A stretch of DNA of 14,460 nt, taken from Kiritimatiellia bacterium. GTDB taxonomy: Bacteria; Verrucomicrobiota; Kiritimatiellia; RFP12; UBA1067. Of the stretch, positions 7,510-13,801 are shown one piece after another. Location: positions 1 to 14,460 of the forward strand of contig JAEDMN010000058.1 in the NCBI GenBank assembly GCA_016302985.1. Reading direction: 5' to 3'. A program made the position numbers and the translations under genes. Under the pieces are notes generated by a model. The model had not been told where the DNA came from, did no database searches, and saw nothing but the letters and a program-made list of their open reading frames with translations. How positions within the stretch are numbered: position 1 is the stretch's first letter; the number at the start of each line of letters is the position of its first letter.

Positions 7510-8635
7510 GCGTCGCCGTCCCGCCGTCCCGCCGCGCGAGCGCGTCCATCACCGCGAATCCGCGCCTGTCGGGCCAGCTGGTGACGTTGCGCAGGATGAC
7601 GACGACGCGACGGTCCACGGGGTCGAACCCGACGAAGGACGCGCCCCCGTAGATCATGCCCGAACGGTAGAGGATGCGGCGGCCGGACGGCAGCCGGCGC
7701 ACGCGCAGCAGGCCGAAGACGGCCTCGTCGTCGAAGGCCTCGAAGTTCCGTACCCGGCGCTGCGCGTCGATGACGCCCCAGTACCGCGCGAACACCGTCG
7801 CGCAGTCGGACGCGGACGTCAGCAGTCCGCCCGTCGCGCGCAGGGCGTCCCCGAGCCGGTGGTCGGGCACGTCGTGCCCGCGGCGGACCAGCCAGGGCAG
7901 GTGGCCCGCACACGCACGGGTCACGCGGCCGGTCTGGTCGGGCCGCGGCTCGTAGGCCGTGTCCGCCAAGCCCAGCGGCGCCGTGAGCTCCTCGCGGAGG
8001 ATGTCCTCGACGGGCTTCCCGAGCGCGTCCTCGACCGTCATCCCCAGCAGGCCGAACCCGACGTTCGAGTAGATCTCGCGACGCTCCCGCAGCGCCTGCC
8101 GCCACCACGGCTTCCAGGTCTCGCGCACGAAATCCTCACGCGAATCGAAGGAGGCGTAGATGTGCGTGCCGGCGAAGCCGCAGGCGAACGCAGCCGTCGT
8201 GGCGACAGGCTCGAACTTCAGCAGGAACTCGCGCGGCAGGCCGCTCCGGTTCATCAGCAGGTCGCGCAGCGAGACCGTGCCGTATTCAGGCGGCAGGCCA
8301 AGCTTCGAATACGCGGTGACGGGACGGTCCAGGTTGATCCGCCCGGACGCGTGCAGGTCCAGCAGGACGGGATGGAGGAAGAGCTTGGAAAGGGATCCGA
8401 CGCGAAAGAGGGCGTGCTCATCCGCGGATCCCGCGTGCGCGAAGACCGTGCGATCCCGTTCCACGACCGCCACGCAGCAGCTCTCGTCGCCGCCGTCATG
8501 GACGTAGAAGTCAGCCGTCGCCTGCGCGATCTCCGCCGGCGTGCGCGCGGCCTCCAGACGGTCTTCGACCGTCGCGCAGCCCTGGAACAGCAGCGCCAGC
8601 GCGCACGCCAGTCCCGCTGTCCATCCGGTCTTCAA
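7499..8635 (-). CDS. Serine beta-lactamase-like lipoprotein (class C/EstB-type fold)
   Basis: A 378-residue serine hydrolase of the beta-lactamase/penicillin-binding superfamily, anchored to a membrane by a lipid. The N terminus has a short hydrophobic signal ending in the lipobox LFQGC (lipidated Cys20). The catalytic motif is SLSK (Ser81, Lys84, in the VGSLSKLF context) and the second motif is YSN (189-191, YSNVGFGLLG). The third motif, usually KTG or HxG, appears as YRSG near 323-326, so activity against beta-lactams should not be assumed; esterase or D-amino peptidase roles are equally possible. The start is TTG at 8633-8635, since no ATG or GTG gives the signal peptide; GAAGG lies seven bases upstream within the heptamer repeat. 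It starts 30 bases after the ApeR-like gene and is probably co-transcribed with that operon. It overlaps the convergent gene by 11 bases. Confidence 0.85.
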   Translation of the reverse strand: MKTGWTAGLACALALLFQGCATVEDRLEAARTPAEIAQATADFYVHDGGDESCCVAVVERDRTVFAHAGSADEHALFRVGSLSKLFLHPVLLDLHASGRINLDRPVTAYSKLGLPPEYGTVSLRDLLMNRSGLPREFLLKFEPVATTAAFACGFAGTHIYASFDSREDFVRETWKPWWRQALRERREIYSNVGFGLLGMTVEDALGKPVEDILREELTAPLGLADTAYEPRPDQTGRVTRACAGHLPWLVRRGHDVPDHRLGDALRATGGLLTSASDCATVFARYWGVIDAQRRVRNFEAFDDEAVFGLLRVRRLPSGRRILYRSGMIYGGASFVGFDPVDRRVVVILRNVTSWPDRRGFAVMDALARRDGGTATPTE

Positions 8636-8665
8636 TCTTCTACCTTCAACCTTCGACGTTCAACC
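8631..8665 (-). repeat. Five tandem heptamers spanning an intergenic gap and a start codon
   Basis: Read on the minus strand, the gap after the ApeR-like stop is GGTTGAA, CGTCGAA, GGTTGAA, GGTAGAA, GATTGAA: five units of seven bases agreeing mainly with GGTTGAA. The array fills the whole gap. Its fifth unit contains the TTG start codon (8633-8635) of the lipoprotein gene, and an earlier unit supplies its GAAGG. Seven is not a multiple of three, so only the last TTG is in frame. The copies are imperfect. Confidence 0.75.
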
Positions 8666-9883
8666 TCAAACGCGCCGGAACACGAGCGAGGTGTTGACGC
8701 CGCCGAACGCGAAGTTGTTGCTCATCGCGTATTCGGCGTCGATCCGGCGACCTTCGCCGACCACATGGTCGAGCTCGGCGCAGGCGGGATCCGGGGTGCG
8801 CAGGTTGAGCGTGGGTGGATACCACCCGTCGGAAAGGGACTTCACCATCAGCGCCGCCTCGAGCGCGCCGCAGGCGCCCAGCGTGTGGCCGGTGTAGCTC
8901 TTGACGGACGAAATCGGCACGGCGCGCCCGAACGCCGCGCGGGTCGCCGACGTCTCGGCGATGTCGCCCGCCCTCGTCGCGGTGCCGTGCCCGCTCACGT
9001 AGCCGACCGCGGAACCGTCGATCCCGGCGTCCGCCAGCGCGGCCGTCAGCGCGCGGGACATCGTCTCGGCGTTCGGGTTCGTCACGTGCGTGCCGTCCGT
9101 CGTCTCGGCGAAGCCGGCCAGTTCGGCGAGGATCGTCGCGCCGCGCGCCCGCGCGTGCCCGTATTCCTCGAGCACGAACGTCGCGGCCCCGTCGCCGACG
9201 ACGAGTCCGTCGCGGTCCACGTCGTAGGGGGACGGCGTGGCGCCCGGGGCGTCGTTCTTCAGGGACGTCGCGTAGAGCGTGTCGAAGATCGCGACCTGCG
9301 TCGCGCTGAACTCCTCCGCGCCGCCCGCGAGCATCACGTCCTGCACGCCCCAGCGGATGAGCTCCGCCGCATTGCCGAGTGCGAGCGAACCGCTCGTGCA
9401 CGCCGTGCCCGTGGGCACGAGGCGGCCGTGCGTCTTGAAATGCACCGACAGGTTGCATGCGGTCGTCTGCGGCATGAGCTTGATGTACGTGCCGCTCGTG
9501 ATGCCGGCGACCTCCTTGGTCTTGAGCATCGAGTAGAAGTCCAGCAGCGGGGGGATCGAACCGGAGCAGGACCCGTACGCGACGCCCGTGCGGCCGTTCT
9601 GCAGCAGCGCGTCGTCCAGCCCCGCCTGCGCGACGGCCTGCTCGGTCGCCGCGAGCGCGTACTGCGCGACCTCGCCCATCGTGCGCGTCGTCTTGCGGTT
9701 CCAGTGCGCGGGCCGCGTGAACGCGGTGCGGCAGCCGAGACGCGTGTTGAGCCCCTGGTACGCGCCGAGTTCCGGCAGCGCCTGCACGCAGTTCTCGAAG
9801 CGCCTCAGCCGCGCGAACGCCTCATCCACCGTGTTTCCCAGCGGGCTGACGACGCCCATCCCCGTGACAACGACTCGCCTCAA
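8666..9883 (-). CDS. apeR: Beta-ketoacyl-ACP synthase II-type (ApeR-like)
   Basis: A cytoplasmic condensing enzyme of 405 residues that extends an acyl chain with malonyl-ACP by decarboxylative Claisen condensation. The active-site set is complete: Cys162 in GTACTSGS, His299 in SGHGTAT, Lys328 and His333 in KSYTGHTLGACG, and the family end SNNFAFGGVNTS. The N terminus MRRVVVTGMGVVSPLG is typical of FabF. The start is TTG at 9881-9883; an internal ATG at codon 9 would remove the first strand. GGAGG lies six bases ahead and the TTG overlaps the preceding stop as TTGA. As the fourth gene after KS, dehydratase and ketoreductase it holds the place of ApeR, the homodimeric ketosynthase of aryl polyene clusters. 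A plain FabF role in fatty acid synthesis is the alternative. Enzyme class sure, pathway inferred. Confidence 0.85.
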   Translation of the reverse strand: MRRVVVTGMGVVSPLGNTVDEAFARLRRFENCVQALPELGAYQGLNTRLGCRTAFTRPAHWNRKTTRTMGEVAQYALAATEQAVAQAGLDDALLQNGRTGVAYGSCSGSIPPLLDFYSMLKTKEVAGITSGTYIKLMPQTTACNLSVHFKTHGRLVPTGTACTSGSLALGNAAELIRWGVQDVMLAGGAEEFSATQVAIFDTLYATSLKNDAPGATPSPYDVDRDGLVVGDGAATFVLEEYGHARARGATILAELAGFAETTDGTHVTNPNAETMSRALTAALADAGIDGSAVGYVSGHGTATRAGDIAETSATRAAFGRAVPISSVKSYTGHTLGACGALEAALMVKSLSDGWYPPTLNLRTPDPACAELDHVVGEGRRIDAEYAMSNNFAFGGVNTSLVFRRV

Positions 9884-10611
9884 AACAATCCTCCGTTCAC
9901 CGAAATCACCTGCCGCGTGACATAGGCCGCCTCGTCGCGGAACAGGAACGCCACGACGCCCGCGACCTCCTCCGGCGTGCCGAAGCGCCGCATCGGAATC
10001 GCCCTGCGCACCAGCTCCGGCTCCTCGATCGACGCCGCCATCTCCGTCTCGATCACGCCCGGCGCCACCGCGTTCACGGTGATGCCGCGCTTCGCGAGCT
10101 CGACGGCCAGCGCCTTCACCGCGCCGATCACGCCCGCCTTCGCGGCGGAGTAGTTCACCTGGCCGCGGTTGCCCGCGATGCCGCTGACGCTCGACAGCGC
10201 GACGATCCGGCCGCGGATGCGGTTCGAGACCATCGGCATGACGACGGGCTTGAGCAGGTTGTAGAGGCCCGTCAGGTCCGTGTCGATCACCTTGTCCCAC
10301 GCGTCGCCCTCGAGGATCGGGAACGGCGCGTCCGCGTTGACGCCCGCGTTCGCCACGACGCCGAAGTACGGGCCGTTCGCCGCCATGTCCGCCTCGAGCG
10401 CGGCCGCGACCGCGGCGCGGTCCGCCAGGTCGAACACGAGCGCCTTCTGCTCCGGCTGCCCGGAGAGCTTCGCGCATGCGGCGGCCGTCTCCTGCGCCGC
10501 CGCCGCGTTCCGCACCGCGTGCGCCACGACGGCGAAGCCGTCCTTCGCGAGACGCAGGGCCACCGCCTTTCCGATTCCGCGGGACGAACCCGTCACCAGT
10601 ACGCGATTCAT
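9880..10611 (-). CDS. apeQ: 3-oxoacyl-ACP reductase, short-chain dehydrogenase (ApeQ/FabG-like)
   Basis: A cytoplasmic, probably NADPH-dependent reductase of 243 residues that turns the 3-keto group of an acyl-ACP into a hydroxyl. It has the nucleotide-binding TGSSRGIG (7-14), NAG (88-90), the catalytic Ser141 in LSSVSG, and Tyr154 and Lys158 in YSAAK; the C terminus VNGGLF is typical of FabG. The stretch SVSGIAGNRGQVNYSAAKAG is close to what I know of ApeQ-type reductases. Where FabG has the fourth catalytic residue Asn, this protein reads DTDLTGLYN with Asp at about 112. Its ATG (10609-10611) overlaps the dehydratase stop as ATGA, and its own stop overlaps the next start as TTGA. Reductase class sure; the ape assignment rests on gene order. 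Confidence 0.85.
   Translation of the reverse strand: MNRVLVTGSSRGIGKAVALRLAKDGFAVVAHAVRNAAAAQETAAACAKLSGQPEQKALVFDLADRAAVAAALEADMAANGPYFGVVANAGVNADAPFPILEGDAWDKVIDTDLTGLYNLLKPVVMPMVSNRIRGRIVALSSVSGIAGNRGQVNYSAAKAGVIGAVKALAVELAKRGITVNAVAPGVIETEMAASIEEPELVRRAIPMRRFGTPEEVAGVVAFLFRDEAAYVTRQVISVNGGLF
9890..9894 (-). promoter_or_regulatory. Ribosome binding site that decides a TTG start
   Basis: GGAGG on the minus strand, inside the last codons of the ketoreductase gene, is six bases from the TTG at 9881-9883. It supports TTG as the start of the ApeR-like gene and translational coupling through the TTGA overlap. Confidence 0.7.
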
Positions 10612-11093
10612 TGTTTCGCCTGCTCCTTGAGAAATCCTTCGAGGTCCGGCGGACGGTAGGCGTTCAGCACGGCCGACGCGACCTCCGCGCCGGATTCGTC
10701 GCGGACCGTGCATTCGAAGGACGCCGCGTCGGCGTCCCAGAACGCGTTGACGGCCGTGACATGGTAGGTGCGCCCCGCCTCGAAGCGGTCCAGCCCCAGC
10801 ACGAGCTTCCGCGTGCCGAGCAGCAGGCCCGGACGGGCCGGCCGGTCCGGCGCCACGTGCCGGTCCCAGCATCCCGCCAGGGCCGCGCAGGTCTGCGCCA
10901 TGTATTCGATGGCGACCCAGTTCGGGACGCCGCCGGCACCGTCCGGGCCGGCGACGAAGAAGATCTGTCCGGGCGCGACCGTCACCCGCGCGGTCAGGCT
11001 CTTCGCCTCCGGGTCGAATTCCTCCACCGCGTCGATCAGCAGCATCGGCGGGCGGTGCGGCAGCAGCTCCTCGAGCGTCCACGGCACGTTCAT
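10608..11093 (-). CDS. apeP: Hotdog-fold 3-hydroxyacyl-ACP dehydratase (ApeP-like)
   Basis: A small cytoplasmic protein of 161 residues with the hotdog fold, expected to remove water from 3-hydroxyacyl-ACP. Near the N terminus is LPHRPPMLLIDAV (11-23), with a His at 13; the central helix reads NWVAIEYMAQTCAALAG (from 58), where Glu63 aligns with the catalytic acid of FabZ-type enzymes. The HFPG box that carries the catalytic His of FabZ is absent: that loop reads FFVAGPDGAGGVP, as expected for the ApeP branch. Length (150-160) and position between a ketosynthase and a ketoreductase match ApeP. Both ends overlap neighbours as ATGA, so it is translated with them. A thioesterase-like hotdog protein is the alternative, but the operon favours a dehydratase. 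Confidence 0.8.
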   Translation of the reverse strand: MNVPWTLEELLPHRPPMLLIDAVEEFDPEAKSLTARVTVAPGQIFFVAGPDGAGGVPNWVAIEYMAQTCAALAGCWDRHVAPDRPARPGLLLGTRKLVLGLDRFEAGRTYHVTAVNAFWDADAASFECTVRDESGAEVASAVLNAYRPPDLEGFLKEQAKQ

Positions 11094-12238
11094 GCGACCG
11101 CCTCCGCCGCGAGCACGACGCTCGCGTTCGATCCGCCGAAGGCGAAGGAATTGCTCATCGCGGCGCCTTCGACGACGCCCGCGGAAAGGTAGAGCCAGCA
11201 CAGCGCGGCCTCGACCGCGCCCGCCGCGCCCAGGCAGTGCCCCGTGAGGTCCTTCGTCGACTCGAACGCGCGGAAGGAGTCGCCGAAGACGCGCCGCACG
11301 GCCTTCATCTCCATCGCGTCGTTGGCCTGCGTGCCCGTGCCGTGCAGGTTGAGATAGCCGAGGTCCGCGGGGGCCAGCCCCGCCTCCGCGAGCGCCGCGC
11401 GCATCGCCGCCTCGGCGCCGCGTCCCTCGGGGTCGGGCGCCGTCGCGTGGTGGGCGTCGCTGGACTCGCCGCAGCCCGCCAGGAACACGCGCGGGCGGCC
11501 GGAAACCGCGGGCGCGTCGTCCGCGCGCTCCAGCGTGAAGAGGGCCACGCCTTCGCCGAGATTGATGCCGTCGCGGTCCTCGGCCAGCGGACGGCACCGG
11601 CCCTGCGCCAGCGCGCCAAGCGCATGGAAGCCGTTCAGCGCGAACCGGCAGCGCCCGTCCACGCCGCCGACGACCGCCGCGTCCGCGACGCCCAGTTCGA
11701 CCAGGCGGCGTGCGGCGGAAAAGGCCTTGGCGCTGGAGCTGCAGGCCGTCGAGACGGTGTAGGCGGGGCCCGTCGTCCCCAGCAGCCGCCTCAGGTAGTC
11801 CGACGGCGTGCCGAGCTCGATCTGGGAATAGAAGAGTTCCGCAGGCTTCGCGCCCGCGTCGAGCCAGCGGTCGACATGGCGCTGGGCCTCGTCGATGCCG
11901 GTGTTGGACGCACCGAGGACGACCGCCACGCGGTCGCGTCCATGGCGCACGCAGAGCGCGTCGAGTTCGGCCCGCAGGCCGTTCACCGCGTGCAGCAGCA
12001 GGCGGTTCGTGCGCATGTCGAACTCCGGCTCGGCGATGGAGGGGAGTTCGCCCGGGACCATCCCGAAGAAGACGCGCCGTCCCGGGATGTCCCCTTCGAT
12101 CTCCATCATTCCCGGCGCGGCGGCCGGCTTGGCGGAAGGAATCCCGCCCCGCCCGAAGGCGGCACGGGATCCGAGCACGTCGGCAGGCGTCCTACCGAGC
12201 GCGCAGGCGCACGTCATATGGGGGAGCACGAACCGCAT
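11090..12238 (-). CDS. apeO: Beta-ketoacyl-ACP synthase (ApeO-like)
   Basis: A cytoplasmic ketosynthase of 382 residues with all catalytic residues: Cys166 in STACSSSAKAF, His299 in NLHGTGTQ, Lys329 and His334 in TKDLTGHCLGAAG, and the C-terminal SNSFAFGGSNAS. It is therefore a catalytic subunit and not a chain-length factor, which would lack the Cys. STACSSSAK and the FESTKDLTGH context recall ApeO, which in characterised aryl polyene systems pairs with the catalytically dead ApeC; no ApeC is visible here. The N terminus is divergent and short, as in ApeO. The ATG at 12236-12238 is preceded by AAAGGA at a long distance of 14 bases, overlapping the stop of the 33-codon mini-gene. It is the first large gene of the four-gene block and overlaps the dehydratase as ATGA. 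Confidence 0.83.
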   Translation of the reverse strand: MRFVLPHMTCACALGRTPADVLGSRAAFGRGGIPSAKPAAAPGMMEIEGDIPGRRVFFGMVPGELPSIAEPEFDMRTNRLLLHAVNGLRAELDALCVRHGRDRVAVVLGASNTGIDEAQRHVDRWLDAGAKPAELFYSQIELGTPSDYLRRLLGTTGPAYTVSTACSSSAKAFSAARRLVELGVADAAVVGGVDGRCRFALNGFHALGALAQGRCRPLAEDRDGINLGEGVALFTLERADDAPAVSGRPRVFLAGCGESSDAHHATAPDPEGRGAEAAMRAALAEAGLAPADLGYLNLHGTGTQANDAMEMKAVRRVFGDSFRAFESTKDLTGHCLGAAGAVEAALCWLYLSAGVVEGAAMSNSFAFGGSNASVVLAAEAVA

Positions 12239-12257
12239 GTGGTCAGTCGACGTCCTT

Positions 12258-12359
12258 TCAGCTCAGCGGCGGAGGCGGCGGGACGGCCATGGACGGGGCG
12301 GCGGCGAAGACGAGCACGCCCACAAAAACGCTTAGAATGACACTTTTCGTGAATTTCAT
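12258..12359 (-). CDS. 33-residue signal-peptide/polyproline mini-protein or leader
   Basis: A small gene of 33 codons plus stop. It begins MKFTKSVILSVF, has a hydrophobic core VGVLVFAAA, a plausible signal peptidase site at PSMA, and ends AVPPPPPLS. An export signal thus carries only an eight-residue mature tail with five consecutive prolines, two codons before the stop. GAAGG lies four bases ahead of the ATG, and an extended -10 promoter lies about 18 bases further up. The stop (TGA) runs straight into AAAGGA of the ApeO-like gene, whose start is 19 bases on. Two readings are possible. One is a real secreted micropeptide. The other is a leader whose polyproline run stalls ribosomes and tunes the operon. 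I know no family for it. Its intact promoter, ribosome binding site and signal structure make chance less likely. Confidence 0.5.
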   Translation of the reverse strand: MKFTKSVILSVFVGVLVFAAAPSMAVPPPPPLS

Positions 12360-12383
12360 GGCACCTTCTTGATTTGTCTGTGC

Positions 12384-12392
12384 ATTTTACCA
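12384..12392 (-). promoter_or_regulatory. Extended -10 promoter of the mini-gene and ape-like operon
   Basis: On the minus strand TGGTAAAAT contains TGn followed by TAAAAT (12384-12389), five of six consensus bases. No good -35 is seen, as is usual for extended -10 promoters. Transcription would start near 12377, about 18 bases before the mini-gene ATG. It is back to back with the rightward promoter at 12406-12416. Confidence 0.5.
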
Positions 12393-12405
12393 TATCTCCG
12401 ACGTT

Positions 12406-12416
12406 TGTGCTATACT
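12406..12416 (+). promoter_or_regulatory. Extended -10 promoter, apparently leaderless
   Basis: TGTGCTATACT, the same 11-mer as at 4726-4736, is followed after seven bases by the ATG at 12424. The transcript should start at or next to the start codon, and no ribosome binding site is seen. Confidence 0.6.
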
Positions 12417-12423
12417 CGGGGAC

Positions 12424-13278
12424 ATGGCGAATGAAGGAAAGACGGCGGTAGTCTTCGAAGTGCGCGAGTTCTGCCTGCACGACGGACCGGGCATCCGGAC
12501 GACCGTCTTCTTCAAGGGCTGTCCGCTCCGCTGCACCTGGTGCCACAACCCCGAGGGACTGTCCCCCGAACCGGAGTGGCTCTTCAAGGCGCAGAAATGC
12601 GTCCACTGCGGCAGCTGCGCCCGCGGCGGGGACTGTCCCCAGGGCGCCCGGCAGCTCTGCGGCCGCCGCTGGTCCGTCCCCGCCCTCGCCGCGGAACTGC
12701 TCCGCAACGCCGACGTCTTCGCCTCCTCCGGCGGCATCACCTTCTCCGGCGGCGAGCCCCTTCTCCAGGCACCCTTCCTTTCCGCCTTGATCGACGAGCT
12801 GCGGTCCCATCAACTCGCCCACTCGCAAACTGCAGCCCCCGCGCCCCTCCACCTCGCCATCGAGACGAGCGGGTACGCCCCCGCCGAGGCCTATCGCTCC
12901 GTCGTCTCGAAGCTCGACCTCGTCTTCCAGGACCTCAAGCACCCCGACCCCGCCGAGCACAACAGGTGGACCGGCGTCGACCCGGCCCCCATCCACGCGA
13001 ACCTGGCCTGGTTGAAGGCCTCCGGCAAGCCCTTCATCGCGCGTATTCCCTTGATTCCCGGCGTGAACGACACGCCCGCGGCCAAGGCCGGCTTCGCCGA
13101 CCTGCTCGCGGGCCCCTCGGGCCTCCTGCGCGTGGAGCTCCTGCCCTACCATCTCACGGCCGCCGCGAAGTACCCCTTCACGGGCCGGACCTACGATCCG
13201 GGATTCGACGAGAACCGCCCCCTCGACACGGATCTCTCGCCCTTCACCGACCGCGGCCTTCCGGCCGTGGTCATGTGA
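12424..13278 (+). CDS. Glycyl-radical-enzyme activase (pyruvate formate-lyase activating enzyme family), radical SAM
   Basis: A 284-residue radical S-adenosylmethionine enzyme that installs the glycyl radical on a partner enzyme in oxygen-free cells. The radical SAM cluster ligands are Cys33, Cys37 and Cys40 in GCPLRCTWCHNPEG, with the family N terminus FCLHDGPGIRTTVFFKGC. An insert at Cys59, Cys62, Cys65 and Cys71 (CVHCGSC, then CPQGA) would hold one auxiliary 4Fe-4S cluster. Many larger activases carry two such sets and PflA itself carries none. FSGGEP (107-112) contacts SAM, and YHLTAAAKYPFTGRTY near the end matches the family pattern. The start follows a leaderless-type promoter. No glycyl radical enzyme is in the window, so the substrate is unknown. 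Family sure; partner unresolved. Confidence 0.9.
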   Translation: MANEGKTAVVFEVREFCLHDGPGIRTTVFFKGCPLRCTWCHNPEGLSPEPEWLFKAQKCVHCGSCARGGDCPQGARQLCGRRWSVPALAAELLRNADVFASSGGITFSGGEPLLQAPFLSALIDELRSHQLAHSQTAAPAPLHLAIETSGYAPAEAYRSVVSKLDLVFQDLKHPDPAEHNRWTGVDPAPIHANLAWLKASGKPFIARIPLIPGVNDTPAAKAGFADLLAGPSGLLRVELLPYHLTAAAKYPFTGRTYDPGFDENRPLDTDLSPFTDRGLPAVVM

Positions 13279-13279
13279 A

Positions 13280-13304
13280 CCGCCCTCACGGCTTCACGAG
13301 GCGG
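13280..13304. terminator. Weak bidirectional hairpin between convergent genes
   Basis: CCGCCCTC (13280-13287) can pair with GAGGCGG (13298-13304) around a ten-base loop, with one bulged base. It lies where the activase gene and the leftward exported-protein gene converge, seven bases apart, and covers the last codons of the latter. There is no T-run on either side, so it is at best a poor terminator. Confidence 0.2.
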
Positions 13305-13801
13305 ATGAGGAGCGTGCGCGCCGGCTCCGCGTGCGCGGGGGCGGACTTCTTCCGGCAGACGAGCTTCACCTCCGCGTCGCCGTCCGAGAGGCGGCGGAGC
13401 GTCACGACCGCGACGCCGACGCCGGTGGAGACGCCCTTCGTGCGCTGCTTCGCCAGCGCGCCGCGCTCGACGATCGCCGAGAAGGCCGCCCGCGCGGCGG
13501 GCGCGGTCCAGCGGCAGTCCGCCGGCTCCTTCAGCTCGACGTGGACGCTCTCGCCCTGCGCCATCTTCATCGCGAAGTCCTCGCCGGGGTCGCGCACGAG
13601 GCGCACCGTCTTCGTCTTCCTCGTGGTCTGGGCGGACTTCTGCCCGCCCAGCGTCTTCGCGCCCGGCGTCGCCTGCTTCCGCGGCGTCGCGCCCGTCACC
13701 GCCTCCGCGGGATAGCCGCGGCGGAAGGACCGGCGGAAAGCAACGGCCTGCGCGGATGCGCAGGCCAGTGCCAATGCGACGATGAAAAGCGCCCGCGTCA
13801 T
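13286..13801 (-). CDS. Exported protein of unknown function, possible chagasin-like domain
   Basis: I do not recognise this 171-residue protein. It opens with a clear signal peptide (MTRALFIVALALACASAQA, cleavage near residue 19-21). A basic, Thr/Lys/Gln-rich linker follows to about residue 65, then a domain of roughly 100 residues that looks beta-rich: GESVHVELKEPADCRW, a GVSTGVGVAVVTLRRL stretch and a closing TLLIRLVKP. This strand pattern faintly resembles chagasin/I42 cysteine-protease inhibitors, but their NPTTG and RPW loops are not convincing here. The ATG at 13799-13801 is preferred because it overlaps the guaA stop as ATGA; an in-frame GTG at 13805-13807 would add two residues. It is probably co-transcribed with guaA, with no obvious link to GMP synthesis. 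Confidence 0.65.
   Translation of the reverse strand: MTRALFIVALALACASAQAVAFRRSFRRGYPAEAVTGATPRKQATPGAKTLGGQKSAQTTRKTKTVRLVRDPGEDFAMKMAQGESVHVELKEPADCRWTAPAARAAFSAIVERGALAKQRTKGVSTGVGVAVVTLRRLSDGDAEVKLVCRKKSAPAHAEPARTLLIRLVKP

Noticed and set aside
7499..8635. Antibiotic resistance beta-lactamase.
   Set aside because: The fold is right but the third motif is not KTG, the protein is a lipoprotein, and there is no resistance-gene or mobile-element context.
7859..9925. Open frame of 688 codons on the plus strand across the lipoprotein and ApeR-like genes.
   Set aside because: Arg/Gly/Ala-rich with no motif, and antisense to two genes whose catalytic residues are intact.
8666..10477. A single 603-residue protein fusing an upstream region to the ketosynthase.
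   Set aside because: The first 198 residues are the out-of-frame shadow of the ketoreductase gene. The true start is TTG at 9881-9883 with GGAGG ahead and a TTGA overlap.
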